A DNA stretch of 64,000 nucleotides from Antitrichia curtipendula (taxonomy: Eukaryota > Streptophyta > Bryopsida > Hypnales > Leucodontaceae), in the NCBI GenBank assembly GCA_951230915.1, contig OX579639.1, positions 6,076,001-6,140,000 on the forward strand. The letters are read 5' to 3'. The notes under the pieces were generated by a model that worked only from the letters and a program-made list of their open reading frames with translations, ran no database searches and was not told where the DNA came from. Below, in pieces: positions 11,940-23,608 of the stretch (its first letter is position 1; each line of letters starts with the position of its first letter). The translations under genes were made by a program, and so were the position numbers.

Positions 11940-12200
11940 GCCATTTCCATTGCAAAGAAGCATTAAAGATTTAAAGATTGTCTTCTTTACATATTTGACC
12001 ATAGAACCTAGAATTATAGTACTGAAAAAATGTGTGGAAGAAATTTCAAAACCATTCATTGGATACATTGTAAAATATTTGCATTTAAAGTGAAGAAAAA
12101 AAATTCGAAACCTTGCCTAACTAGATTTTTGGACTTCAAAATTTTCCACTACTGATTCTGAATTTTGATTTTTTTATTGATGGATTGAGTTCAACATTTA
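11940..12200. repeat. Fragment carrying the shared MITE core
   Basis: The segment around 12010-12095 (ending GCATTTAAAGTGAAG) matches cores at 10495-10590, 14166-14260, 22840-22910 and 61760-61840. All share an order of GAAGAAATTTCAAAA, a short spacer, and a stretch resembling GCAAGATATTTGCATTTAAA. I read it as a remnant of the TA-flanked MITE superfamily. Confidence 0.5.
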
Positions 12201-12667
12201 AAAAATAACTAAACACCTACTCCGTACTGAATTTGCACTCATCAAAAAATTGCAGATTAAAAACAGATTCAAAATAAAAGGAAAAAATGCATAGTTAGTA
12301 GCTTTAATATAGAATTCACACACTAATTCCAACAATGAGATTATTCTAGTGAAACATCTTAACCTTGTGAATTTTTTTAATTTTTTAAAAATTAAAATAA
12401 AAAATGAATTGGCTACAAGTTCTTTTTCCAAGAAAATGTGATGGTTGTCCCCCCCCCCCCAAGATTGTCCAAAACTTTTACATCAATAATCTAAATAGAA
12501 TGAATCAAAGGTTCACATATAGATGAAAGTACAATATATAAGACGCAAATTTAAAAAAAATATTATTTCAAGTTTTTGGATTTTTTTTTCTATGTACACC
12601 AAACTAAAATTCTAGATATTGTGCCATAATTTTTTCTCTCCAGTGATCTACATGTCACAAACAACAT

Positions 12668-13942
12668 CTAGGGCCCCTTGTAATATGTCGGCAGGACCGC
12701 AGGACATTGTAGATTTATAGGAAGACAACCTAACCTTGCTAATCTTGCTTTGCCCATATGAGGGAGCTTATAGTTGTTGCCTCCATGAGCTTTTATGACA
12801 CTAATGAGGCAGTTTTGAAGAGAAAGAAAGACGTCATTCAATTTCTCCTTCTCCATCTCATTGAATGAGGCAACTACTGCACTTACTAGCTCATCAATCA
12901 CATTAGGTGCCTTTTGATGCTGTAGTAATTGGATTGCCTGAAAAAATCCTAGGTCCAATACATTTGTATCTAGACTATTTGGTGGTTGGCAAACCAAACA
13001 AATTTTAAGTCCGTCCTTATCACCTTCTTCAATCAGAATTGGGTCATCTGGACTTGGATGTGGTTTTGCATTATCCTGTTGAACAAATACTTCAACAGGT
13101 CCCGGTCCTGAGCTTTGTGGCCAAACCGACCTGATGTCCGGAAACACTTTCTCTATCAAAATCTGTTTTGTGACCTCCTTTGTAATTGCGGCAATTGGCT
13201 TAGTCTCCATTATACCGATTGGACAATTCTTGCTATATCGTTTGGCAGGTTCTTGAAATACGAGGGGATATATTCCAATCTTGCCATTGAAAAATTTATT
13301 CTCTAAGTAATCAAAGTGAGGGCGCGCAATGGCAGCAAGGAACATCACCTTCAAAATGAAACGCTTACTTTTAGCAGTATGTTGTGGCTCTTCTTCGTTG
13401 GGTACCAAATAGAAGCTACCGCTTTATTGAGTGAGATAAAATCATTTCTCATCAATATGAATACGGTCGAATGAACCCTTGAATGTGGACAATTCCGTAT
13501 TCAAGGATGATGGTTCCATCATAGACAACGCGTATTGAAGCCGAGATTTTTTATTTGCTTCGGTGAGGAATGATTTGAGCACACTCGAATGGCGGTAGAG
13601 CTTCCCTTCTTTTATACGTCGATGCAGCGTTGACTTGGAGACATTCATGGCAAATGCCAAAGATCGAATGTTCTTTTGTTGCCTCAATGGAATATTCTTG
13701 ACTGTGGATACGTCAATCTCCTTCCTCTTTCGTCCCGAATTTCCATGAATACGAGAAGAAACATCTGCAAAGTCATTTCCATTTAGTATGGATGCTTGAC
13801 CCCTTCCCCAGACATTGCTAATTGTTCGAGTGGTGAATTTGAACCGATCTGCTGCAATTGTAATTGATCCTTTCTTCAAGGTTCCGTTGGTGCTTTCAGA
13901 CAGTAAAAACTCATAACATAATCAACATTCTGATTCAGTCAT
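12668..13942 (-). pseudogene. Plant mariner-like (DD39D-type) transposase, inactivated
   Basis: A single frame runs from an ATG at 13942 to 12668, interrupted by three stops: TGA at 13924-13922, TGA at 13444-13442 and TAA at 13426-13424. The N-terminal part has the HTH-like segment (TLKKGSITIAADRFKFTTRT, then a second HTH). The catalytic motifs are HIDEK (first Asp; the usual Trp after it is the TGA stop), QQDNAKPH (second Asp) and NVLDLGFF (third Asp), in the spacing and context of plant mariner-like elements. The C-terminal NNYKLPHMGK block is also typical. No frameshift separates these parts, so decay is recent or slow. It lies between the two inverted 954-bp arms and is the natural candidate for the enzyme that once moved them and the TA-flanked MITEs. 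Confidence 0.92.
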
Positions 13943-14046
13943 GTTTGCCCTTTGAACTGGTACAACAACTTCAGGTTGTGATTTTCCTTACATCCCTCTA
14001 GATGATTGAAAGAAAATTGAGAGCAAAGGGCGAGTTAAAGGCAAAT

Positions 14047-14999
14047 TTAACCCCTAAAGGTTTTTGACTATGTTTTCACAAAAAACGCTCACAAACTGCC
14101 ATTTCTAGTACATGTACCAAATTTTGGAAAAAAAACATTTTTGGACACATGTAACCGTAGGATCTTGTAGTAAACTAGTTTGAGAAGATGCGGAAAAAAT
14201 TTCAGAAATTTCCACCGTGTAGATTGCAAGATATTAGCATTTGAAGTGACAAAAACCCTTTTTTTGTCCCTGCAAAAAACCGGGCAGCTGCACTTCACAT
14301 GGTCACATTTGTATGAAAAAATGTCCAAAATGGTGGTAACTCTTTGGATTCATTCTTCAAAGCAAGTTAGATACATGCTTGAAAAATTTCAGATCATTTG
14401 GAATTGTACAACATATAGGAAAAAAATAGTAAGTAGAAAGAAGTAGAAAATGATTCAAAACACTAAATTGTTAAGGATTTAATTATGGAATTGAAAAATG
14501 CCAATCCAAACGATTGTAATGTTGTAATAAACAATCTACACCTTGTGTTTATAATTTTTTCCCAAAATATTGAAAATTGAGTTAAATAAAGGACTTCAAA
14601 GTTTATTTTAGAATAGAGATTCCATAACTACCCGCAAACTACCCACAACTAAAATTCCTCATAACTTTCATCTCATAAATCAAAGTGGAATGATTCAAAG
14701 CTTTCCTTGTGCACATAAATCTAGAGAACCAATTTCAAATTTTTATTTCTCTAGAAAATGGTTTTTAAAGAAGTTTTTTTTGCTGCCCGGGCTGCCCGCC
14801 GAACAATGAAAACTACATATCATACCATAACTTTTTAACCATGTGGTCAAAAGTTATGAAAATTGTTGGGCCCTGAAGCTACTCCTCGGGCAGATATTGT
14901 GTGAAAAATTCAAAGAAAAAAAATAAAAATTCCATTCGTGGTGAGCTGCCCCCAAACGCTATGTTGTCAAAAAACGGTGTTTGGTCCTTTAGGGGTTAA
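14047..14999 (-). repeat. 953-bp MITE-like arm (right copy, inverted)
   Basis: This is the reverse complement of 7583-8536 along its whole length, beginning TTAACCCCTAAAGG and ending CCTTTAGGGGTTAA. Differences from the left arm are scattered single bases and a few short indels. High similarity suggests that both copies are of similar, not very old age. Confidence 0.85.
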
Positions 15000-16230
15000 A
15001 GGCAAGTTACTTTGCCAATGCAACAAAGCAAAAACTTCAAAACCATTTCAATAGCAAGTACTGCATCATCACCAAAATTAATATGCACAAATGCTGAAGA
15101 ATCTATTATAGAACATCTAAAAAAAATTAAAATTTTAAAAAATTAAAAAAATTAAAAAAAATTAAAATTTTTTGATCCTTCTAAATTTTTGCAAGTTGTA
15201 TTTATATGTCAATTCTTTGGTTTATTGGAACCTCTTTTCATTTACCAACAACAAATGTCAAAATTTTATTAGTCTAAAAATACTCAGTAATAAAGATGCA
15301 GAATAGATAGAAATGGTGATTTTGGGGATGCTCTTTTTATTCAATAAATTTATGAACTAAGAAAATTAATCCTAGTACCTCTGATAATTCCTTGGTACTC
15401 TGATGAGATCCATAATGTATCTCCTTTACTTAACAATGATTGTCAAAAGCAATCTGTCCTTGACTCTTCTAATTTTTCAAGACCTACTGACTAATAAAAA
15501 AATTAGTATGCCGAGTTCATGGATAAATTGACTAAAAAACTTAAGAGGGACAAGCTGAAGGTAGTAGTTTTGGAAAAGAATATATTAAAATCATTTTGCA
15601 AAGGTGTCGAGGTCAATTTTTTAGAAGACTATAAGGTAGGTTCACCTAAAGTTGCATCCTTTCTAAAATCACCTTCATCACTTTGGGTACATTTCCAAAA
15701 TCAATATGCACATCCATGTTTTTAAAAAAAAAAAAAATTTAATTTAAAACCAATATACATGCATATGAAGGAACAATTTTAGAACATCTACCAAAGAAAG
15801 CTTTGACTCTTCATAACGTTTGCATACGGTATTCAAATGTTGTGTTCTTTGGTGCATTTGAACCTCCTTTCACATTCCAATAAGAAATTTAGAAATTTAA
15901 CTAGTACGGAGTATGATAATAGTAATTCAAAATAAGCCAAAAGTGACATTTTTGGGGATATACATCTTCATCTCTATCATGGCAGGAAGGGTTTTCATTG
16001 CTCAAACAAAGAATCAATATCTACATACAAACCAAACGAATGAGAGGACAATTAAAAATTACGGTTAAATACCTGTGAGGAAGAATCCTTTCTTTTCGAT
16101 CCTATTGATGATGTCTCCAATCTCCAATCTCTAATCTGCACATTCAACATTTCAATTTAAAAAAAGTGAGAATGTATAAATGAGGCACAATACATGGAGG
16201 AAGGCAACCAAATTAAAGCATGAGACGTAA
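15000..16230. other. AT-rich DNA without a recognisable gene
   Basis: The interval contains low-complexity A/T (15120-15180) and one short plus-strand ORF at 15519-15725 without family features. I see nothing else to annotate. Confidence 0.5.
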
Positions 16231-16345
16231 CACTACAAGAGAAAGGGGTATTTTAAGTGTGTTTTTAAGTATAGTCCTAGAGATAAGATATTAAGTAATG
16301 ACCTTTATGGAGATTTTCAGTAAAAATTTACTAGAAATACATGTG
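16231..16345 (+). repeat. Half-copy of the CACTACAAGA foldback family
   Basis: It starts CACTACAAGAGAAAGGGGTA and matches the left arm of the complete element at 20122-20322 for more than 100 bp, ending near TTTACTAGAAATACATGTGG. A third copy is at 21778-21905. The opposite arm is missing. Confidence 0.6.
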
Positions 16346-16869
16346 GCTTTGGTGGTTTCTTTGTGCAATCATCTTGATTCCGAGAGTTTTGGGATGAGGC
16401 CAACAGAAATAGGGATATTCTCGAAGTGGTTCTTGGTGAGTGTCAATGGAATGTATTTTATATTTGTGAGGGTTTGGTCATTTAAGTACCTTCTCAGTTG
16501 ATTTTAGGAATAGTGGTTATTGAGTGCTCTATCTTCTATTGTTAGCAGAATGAAACCTTTCCCTTTTGTGGTGGGCACCCTCTGAAATTTGTTTTGTAGA
16601 ATTGCCCAGAAGATTTATTCAGTCACCCTACACTGAGAGTTTGGTGATTGCAGGATTTGAGCAAGCCAGCATTCAGCAACGTGTGTGCCCAGAATTCAGA
16701 AACTTACTTCAATTGCGTATCCAAGATTTGTTAAAACAAAGACAAGAAAAAACTAAAAGAACAGCTCAAACAGTTCATTCTTAGATACAAAAAAACAAAG
16801 AATGTGAAACAAGCAGACAAAACTCCACATAAACAACTCCATCCACTTTATTGCAACTACCCAAGAATC

Positions 16870-17650
16870 TTAAAAACTGAGAATGTGAAACAAACAGAGT
16901 AAAACGAAGCAAAAAGACTCGCACGGGGAGTTGACGACAATTATCGGCCAAGACGCCAACTTGAATCCCACAAGGCTCCCGTAGTGCGACTTGAGCAACT
17001 CCAGGCGCCAGAGCAAGTCTTGGGCGAGCTTTAGAGCGACGTCGCCATCAGAGCCAAGCGGGACCCCTTGCGGCAAAGCTAACCTTAAGGCTGCATCACT
17101 TGCTACATTGTTGTTTGTGTGCGTGACAGAGACTCCATCGTGCGTTGCAAGCAATACGAGGCCAGGGTGGTCATCAGCTCCAAATTCACAATCGATCCCA
17201 TTGTGCAACGATTTGAACATAGGCTTTGGTTCCACCCCTGATTGGTGAGAGAAAAAGATTGGTCGTATCGTTGGAAATCTATCCATGACACATGATGCTG
17301 CGCAATTCTAGTAGCTAGGAAATTGTCGCCGCAGAAATGGTTGAAATTTTTGCAATCCTTGAAATGCTGGGGATGCTTGAGAAGCTTGAAATGTTGAAGG
17401 TACTAGAGAATTGAAATTTTTGTAAGGAAAACTAGCCCGCCTGTACGACCTCATAAGCTCTTTGAATGGTGAACACATTCAAATGCTCAGGCGTGCCCAA
17501 ATTCTCCATGCCCTTGAACTTGGATAACGACAGCGAGCTCATCTCCACCAGCGGTCCAGCACATTCTCGTCCAAGTTCACAGGATCCCGAAAGTTCCGCG
17601 GCGGCGCTACGGAAGTTCTTGAATTCAGAGGAGCGTCACCTTCCTTAGAC
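16870..17650 (-). pseudogene. Decayed coding sequence of unknown function
   Basis: A GC-richer island reads as protein on the minus strand in three blocks. Block 1 (about 17632-17440) includes SLSKFKGMENLGTPEHLNVF and ends at TAG after YEVVQAG. Block 2 (about 17403-17230) includes HPQHFKDCKNFNHFCGDNFL and DFQRYDQSF. Block 3 (about 17230-16870) includes GIDCEFGADDHPGLVLLATH and GDVALKLAQDLLWRLELLKS. The blocks are in different frames and no good splice sites join them, so at least one frameshift is likely. Composition and residue use look coding, unlike the surroundings. I do not recognise the family. Confidence 0.45.
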
Positions 17651-17667
17651 AGGGCCCTTAAAAATAG

Positions 17668-17790
17668 ATGTGGAATCTAACACAAGTGGTTTTGTATTTT
17701 TCCAAGCATTTTTGAATTACTTATAAATTTTCAAAGATTTGGGGTATAGGCACCTATTTGTGACCGTAGGTGTCAAAATCCATTCACTTG
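17668..17790. repeat. Copy of a dispersed repeat (also at 27659 and, inverted, at 42390)
   Basis: The segment GGAATCTAACACAAGTGGTT to TTGAATTACTTATAAATTTT recurs at 27659-27720 and as the reverse complement near 42390-42445. It directly follows the decayed gene at 16870-17650. Confidence 0.55.
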
Positions 17791-19150
17791 CAAATGCGAG
17801 GAAATCAAAAACAGTGAAATGGCTCTTGCAATAGAAAAATAATTTTTCTTCAATTCATTCAATTGCTAAATTGGTCCACCTCCATTCTTGCCCTAATAAT
17901 AGGGGTGATTTCAAGGAGAGGGGCGCTACTAGATTCTCCTACCTTATGTATTTGCAAAATCTTGATTCTACAACTATATCCGCAATGGTGGGAACTAAAT
18001 TACTATAGAAAAAAAATAATTAATTGAGCAAAGATATAAGAATTGTGCCTACAAGAGTATGTGTTTAATGTATTTTGGCTAGGGCTTGGCTTGTGTATGA
18101 CTCGGTGTACATGTTCTAACAATGAAATTTTGTATGCAAACACGTTGCTATGCTGATTGGCCCAACTAGTTTAGAATTTTGACTCAGGTGTCACGGTAAT
18201 ACACCAAGCTTGCACAACAATGATGGGGGTTCTCTATGAACATGTACATGAGCAATTAAGGGTTAAGAGGATGACTTAAGCATAGCCGGACCTTTAGGTC
18301 TACCTAGCTAGAATTGACCTACGGTTTACTATATATTGGAATTTTAGCTTTGAAAGTTCGTTCTACTTCAAATGTTACAAATTGCAACATTGTTGGCAAG
18401 ATTACAAACAAACATGCTACCCTCTAAAACTCAAGACAACTTTGCTAATTTTGACAATTCATTTTAAAAAATATTTGTGTTGTCACTACTGTTAGTGGAT
18501 GACCCTTTGATATCAATTATTAGTGTTCTACTTGAAATGAATTCTAAAAGTCAGAAAGGTCCAAAATAAATATATTCTTTTGCAAAATTTGACAATTTAT
18601 TTCAACATAAAAGTGGACTTTTTATAAGGTAATAAGAACTTGAAAAGGAAGAAATTTCATAAACTCAAATCTAGTCATATATTTGCTTTTAATTCACATG
18701 TCTAGTTCATCCAATTGAAATCCAACGACACTTTTGAAGGATGTTGAGAACCACCATATTCGTTCACCTCTTAGAAAATAAAAACTATAAACAATGTGCG
18801 TGAATTTACAATTCCAGAAGTATTAGTATTTTGAATTAAACCACAACTATCAATTAGGAAGTTTTTTGTTAGATAGTGATGGAAACTTTGGGAGTTTAGG
18901 GTGAAAATCTAAAAATGAAACTAGAATAAAACAAAGGAAAAAATCTAGAGAAGAAATAGGGATTTTAAACTAAGATGACTTTAAGCAAGATTTGGTTAAA
19001 TAACCAAATTAGGCAAATGGTAACATGGTGATAAAATGAAAACCAAAATAAAAATAAGTTGAAAAATGAAATTATAATTAAATAGGAAACCCAAAAGATA
19101 CCAAACACAAAAATAAAAAATAAAAATAAAAACAAAATACTACAAGTAGG
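17791..19150. other. AT-rich DNA without a recognisable gene
   Basis: Only short ORFs and A/T-rich low-complexity sequence are visible. No motif or repeat partner was found by eye. Confidence 0.5.
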
Positions 19151-19522
19151 AATTGTATTCAGTGTAGAACTTTAGACCTCATTTTTGCATAGTCTAATAA
19201 CCTTTTTTTAAATCATTGAATCAAGAAAAGTTGGAAAATGAAGCTAATTTTCATCTCCAAAAATCCGTTTGAGATTCCAAGATTCCAATCAAAAGTTATG
19301 GACAAAATTCAGAGAGGGATCGGAAGGAACATTTTATTTAACATTTTCAAACATCCTCTCTGAATTTGTCCATAACTTTTGATTGTAGTTTCAAAATCTC
19401 AAACGGATTTTTGTCAAGTAAAAGTAAGCTTGATTTTCCAACTTTTTTTGGATCAAAGTTTTTTATAAAAAGTTATTCTACTATGCTGAAATGAGGTCTG
19501 AAGTTCTACATTGAACACAATT
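19151..19522. repeat. 372-bp foldback MITE
   Basis: The element starts AATTGTATTCAGTGTAGAAC and ends with its near-complement GTTCTACATTGAACACAATT. Arms of about 150 bp stay complementary through TCCATAACTTTTGATTG and CAAACGGATTTTTG-type segments to a short centre at about 19320-19345. It has no coding capacity and would form a long RNA hairpin if transcribed. Confidence 0.8.
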
Positions 19523-19754
19523 GCTTTGTCTTGACAATGAACGGTCATGGTCTCATCTTCAAATTGTCCCATATCTTCTGAGGATTCACAATGGACAATG
19601 GATTTCATTATACAAATGACCTCTCCACCCTATATATCACAATTGGATTTTTTTGGATGTTGTGCTTTGCATTTTTTCTTGAAGGATATCATTATTTTCA
19701 CTCGAAATGGAGTCAAAAATGCCATCAAAGAATTCAAAAATGCCATCAAGAATT

Positions 19755-19985
19755 TTTTTTATACAACCTAGGTTTTTGATTTTTTTTTTCTTCCGAAGAA
19801 GGTAGTGTTTGGATTCATTTTGTATTTTTGTAATAAGCTAGGTTCTGGATTCTTTTTTTTCACAACAAGCTAGGTTTTTGAATCTTTCATTTTTTCGTAA
19901 CAAATTGAATCCACATTCTTTTCTTATTTTCATAACAAGTAGATTTTCAATTTTTTATTTTTTGTTATAAGCTAGGTCCTCCAGT
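19755..19985. repeat. Degenerate tandem repeat with AAGCTAGGTTTTTGA units
   Basis: Four to five imperfect units of about 45-60 bp carry AACAAGCTAGGTTTTTGAAT-like cores separated by T-tracts. This is a local tandem expansion in non-coding DNA. Confidence 0.5.
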
Positions 19986-20121
19986 GAGCTTCAATGGAAA
20001 AAACTAGTTACAAAACAAAGTCTTTTGTATTACAAGGGCATCTACAATGTAGCAATGCATGTTTTTTCAAGGAAACCAACAATTGAGGCAATGTCAAGCA
20101 ATGAAGCACTGAAGCTTTACA

Positions 20122-20322
20122 CACTACAAGAAAAAGGGGTGTTTTAAGTGAGTTTTCAAGTATAGTCTGAGACATAAGATTATAAGTAATGATCTTTGGG
20201 GAGATTTTTAGTAATGATTTTTAGTAAATTTTTACTAAAAATTTCCTAAAAGGTCATTATTTATAATCTTATGTCTAGAAGTATACTTTAAAACTCACTT
20301 AAAACACCCCTTTCTCTTATAG
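20122..20322. repeat. Complete CACTACAAGAAAAA foldback MITE (201 bp)
   Basis: The left arm CACTACAAGAAAAAGGGGTG pairs with the right arm ending CACCCCTTTCTCTTATAG; arms of about 80-95 bp continue through GTTTTAAGTGAGTTTT and ACATAAGATTATAA. The CACTACAAG terminus is typical of plant CACTA (En/Spm) elements, although the right terminus is eroded to CTTATAG. Half-copies lie at 16231 and 21778. Confidence 0.7.
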
Positions 20323-20329
20323 AAACACT

Positions 20330-21777
20330 CTCCTTAGCTTTCTAGTTGACTGCCAAGTCATTTTCTATCCAATTTGTGTAATTGTCTTGTCGATTTTACT
20401 TATTGCTTGGGTAGAAGGCCACACACTAACATGGAAGTATCAACTTTGTAGAATGATAAGCAACAGTTGCCTTGTCAATTTGGTACATGGTCATTATATT
20501 GCCACCGTTTCTTTTTCAAACCATATTTTTCTGAGACGGCTACATATTTCTAGTCTTCAAGAATTATGGCTTATATTTCATGAATTAGCTCATGACAAAT
20601 TCAACTATGCAAAGCCCTTTTAAAGGTAGTAGAGAAAGAAAAATAAATAAAAAATAAAAAATGCAACTTCTAAGCCTTGTTGAGTATTGAAATACAACCA
20701 AATATGGCATTCACATAGTACACAGTATACCAAAAATTTCCCATGAACTTTGAATCAATAAAAAAAAGGATAATTTTTTTTTGTTGCTATTCAACTAATA
20801 CCATCTTCTATTTTAAAAAAATAATCTCAAAAACACCTCAAGGAGGTCAAGCAATGAGGTCTTTGGAGTTGTATTGAACATCCTAAAGGGATAATCACGA
20901 CCTTTTGTTACACTATCCATTAAAGGTGTTTGATACCCTAGGTGTGTGTATTAAACTACAATAGAAGTAGATGGGACTATAGGAACTCCAATTATGGTAA
21001 GGCATCCTAATAGAGTGCACATGCAACTTAGAGCTAGCTCCACAATTGGAATTTTTTTTTCTAATGATCTATGTAGTTTGAAGCTACTTCAATGGATGGT
21101 TTTTGTTGAAAAAATGGATCCTTTGTTAAAATGAAACTAGAATAGTAGAATGTGGACATGCCACGTGGCAACCACACAAGTTGTTTTACAACTTCAATTT
21201 TCTTTATAGTTGTCATCAAAAGTTCTTGTTGTGGCTATGGCTTGTAATTAAGGCTTGTGATCAAACCTCTAAACTCTTAGAGACCTCAAGGTCCAAAATT
21301 GGGCCTTATATTTTTGTGAAGTTGTGTTGAATTCAACATAGAGGGACTTTCTTTTACTCCAATCGTTGTGATTTATTTCTAAACCATACAGAATGTCCAT
21401 CAATGTTAGTTAATTATATAGAGATTTTTTTTATTCCAATTGTAATTATATCCCATGTGCATCAAAAAAGCCTTTATATTATAATACATTGATTTTATTG
21501 AATGTTTATTAGGAAAATTGTCATTTTTGAAAGCAAAGATGGAAAAAAGAAGCAATTACTACTTTCCTAATTGTACAAAGACCTAGTCTAGGAGTTGAAC
21601 CTAGGTTTAGGGTTTAAGTCTAGACCAAGCTAGCAACATCACTACTAATACTTCTAGGATTTTTGCACTTGACAATTTACTAGTTCCAAATTTCACTTGT
21701 TTACATAACATTACTACATTAGTGTCTCATTGTACATATGCCTCCTCTTTGTCAATTTATTGTTTTTTTGTTTTCAT
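20330..21777. other. AT-rich DNA without a recognisable gene
   Basis: Only chance ORFs (for example 20387-20623) and simple A-rich stretches are visible. Confidence 0.5.
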
Positions 21778-21905
21778 CACTGTAAGAGAAAGGAGTGTTT
21801 TAAATATGGTCCTAGAGATAAGATTTTAAATAATGACCTTTTTAGGAGATTTTCAATAAGAATTTACTAGAAACACATGTATTTATAGTAAATTTACTAT
21901 AAAAA
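21778..21905 (+). repeat. Half-copy of the CACTACAAG foldback family
   Basis: It starts CACTGTAAGAGAAAGGAGTG and follows the left arm of 20122-20322, then runs into TTTACTAGAAACACATGTAT as the 16231 copy does, so the 16231 and 21778 copies share a longer common ancestor than the complete element. Confidence 0.55.
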
Positions 21906-22758
21906 AAAAGATAAAGTAAATTTTCTTTAATTTTATAGTAATTTTACTATAAAAGAAAGTCTAATACAAATTTATATGGTTAAAATTTTTTATTTTTTTT
22001 TCATATTTCAATTATGGTCAATGCACTAGAAAGTAGCAATTTGAGATATTTTTTGAAAATAACACCCTGGTCCTTTCCGAGGTATACAACTCCTATATTA
22101 TATGGTCTTGAATATAATCACTTATAATTCATTTTAGTTGAGTTTTAAAGATACAATTTGTTTTATTATAGAAAATTTTGGTAGCTTTTTTCACAAGGAA
22201 TTCAAAAATGGAATTATATAAATGAAATGAATATTTTTTGAAGACGATAATAGCATCAAAAATCTAATTACATGAATATTTTTATACATGTACAATAGAC
22301 CAAGCTATCCATTTGGGGGGGATTTTTAATTTAAGAAAATTATTTATAAAAAAATAAAACTGTGCAAATGAATTTTAATTTTAACTAGAAGGAACTTCTT
22401 GTATGGATTTTAAAAACTATGTACAGGTGATTCAATTCTTTATATATACTATATTGTAAAGTTTTTTCTAGTAAATATAAAACCCAACATTTTCTAAATC
22501 TCATTTTATTTAATTTAGTCTTCACTTAAACTTTCGAGCTTTTTAATTTGATATAATTGTTACAAAAGCAGTTGTCTAAGTTTTTGAAATAACAAAGACC
22601 CTTATGTATAAGATGAGAGTTGAGTACTCAGGAGTCCTTCAGGGTTTAATTTAATTTAATTATTATTTTTTCAAAAACTCATGATACTTCTAATACCACC
22701 TTCATTTGGTGTAGATTTAGATAGTATGACTGAATGTGGAATTCAACAAGTTTGTATA

Positions 22759-23608
22759 ACCCCTAAATGTCCAAGCCTTTTGAAGTGTGTCTTTGTTATG
22801 AAAAAAGAACATGGACTTATATATATCCCATTCAGCAATGAAGCAAATTGTTTTTTAATTCATACCAAAATGACCTTGTGGATTGCAAGATATATACATT
22901 TAAAGTGAAGGAAACAAGTTATTTTGCACCTAGCTTGAGTAGATTTTTTGGCTTTGAATCTTCTTAACTTAAATTTTTTTGGCACTATAGATTTTGAATT
23001 TCTAATTTTTAATGTTGTAGAATTGAATTGAAAATTTAGAAAAAAAAGAAATTAATAATTTTTATTCATTAAAATTTTATTTAGTAAAAGAACATTCACG
23101 TTTGAAGGAAAAATTAAACCATTAATAGCTCTAAGATGGAATTGAAATACACCAATCTCAATTGTGAGATTGTTCTAGCAAGAGATTTTAACATTGTTTA
23201 AATTTTTTTTAAATTGTGAAATTTGAGCTTAGAAATGAATCCAACAAGTTATTTTTTTGAAGAAGATGCTTTGATTGCCCGAAAAACAAAATTATTCATA
23301 ATATTCACATAACAAATCCAGATAGAATAAATCAAAGCTTTCAATATAGATGAAAATACAATCTATGAGAAACAAATTTTTAAAATTTAAAATTAAATTT
23401 TTTTCCTACCCGTTGAATTAAAATTTGGACTTATTGTACTAACTTCTGCTCTTGGACACCAATAGAAATAAAAATTATATTCCCCAAAAGCTAATGTGTT
23501 TTTTTATCTTCACTAAAAGTTTTAAAAAATCAAGACAAATATTGAGACTGTACTAGGACTATGTCCAAAATCCATTTTGTCCCTTGAAGAGAGACAATGG
23601 GACTTTAG
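22759..23608. repeat. TA-flanked MITE, ACCCCTAAATGTCC subfamily
   Basis: The left end ACCCCTAAATGTCCAAGCC follows TATA, which supports a TA rather than a TTAA target. The right end GACAATGGGACTTTAG matches the right end at 62410-62428, where it continues to TTTAGGGGTTA. The internal core near 22880-22910 (TTGCAAGATATATACATTTA) is shared with the other copies. Confidence 0.6.

Larger units (their letters stand above)
7586..14996. mobile_element. Composite mariner-related element with about 950-bp inverted arms
   Basis: Two inverted copies of a 954-bp unit bound a 5.5-kb interior that carries a decayed plant mariner-like transposase on the minus strand. The outermost ends are ACCCCTAAAGG and CCTTTAGGGGT next to TA, which fits the TA target duplication of the Tc1/mariner superfamily. 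Either this is one transposon with exceptionally long inverted ends, or two independent MITE insertions happen to flank the transposase gene. The interior also holds other repeats (9655-10160, 10743-11540, 11950-12200). Confidence 0.55.
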
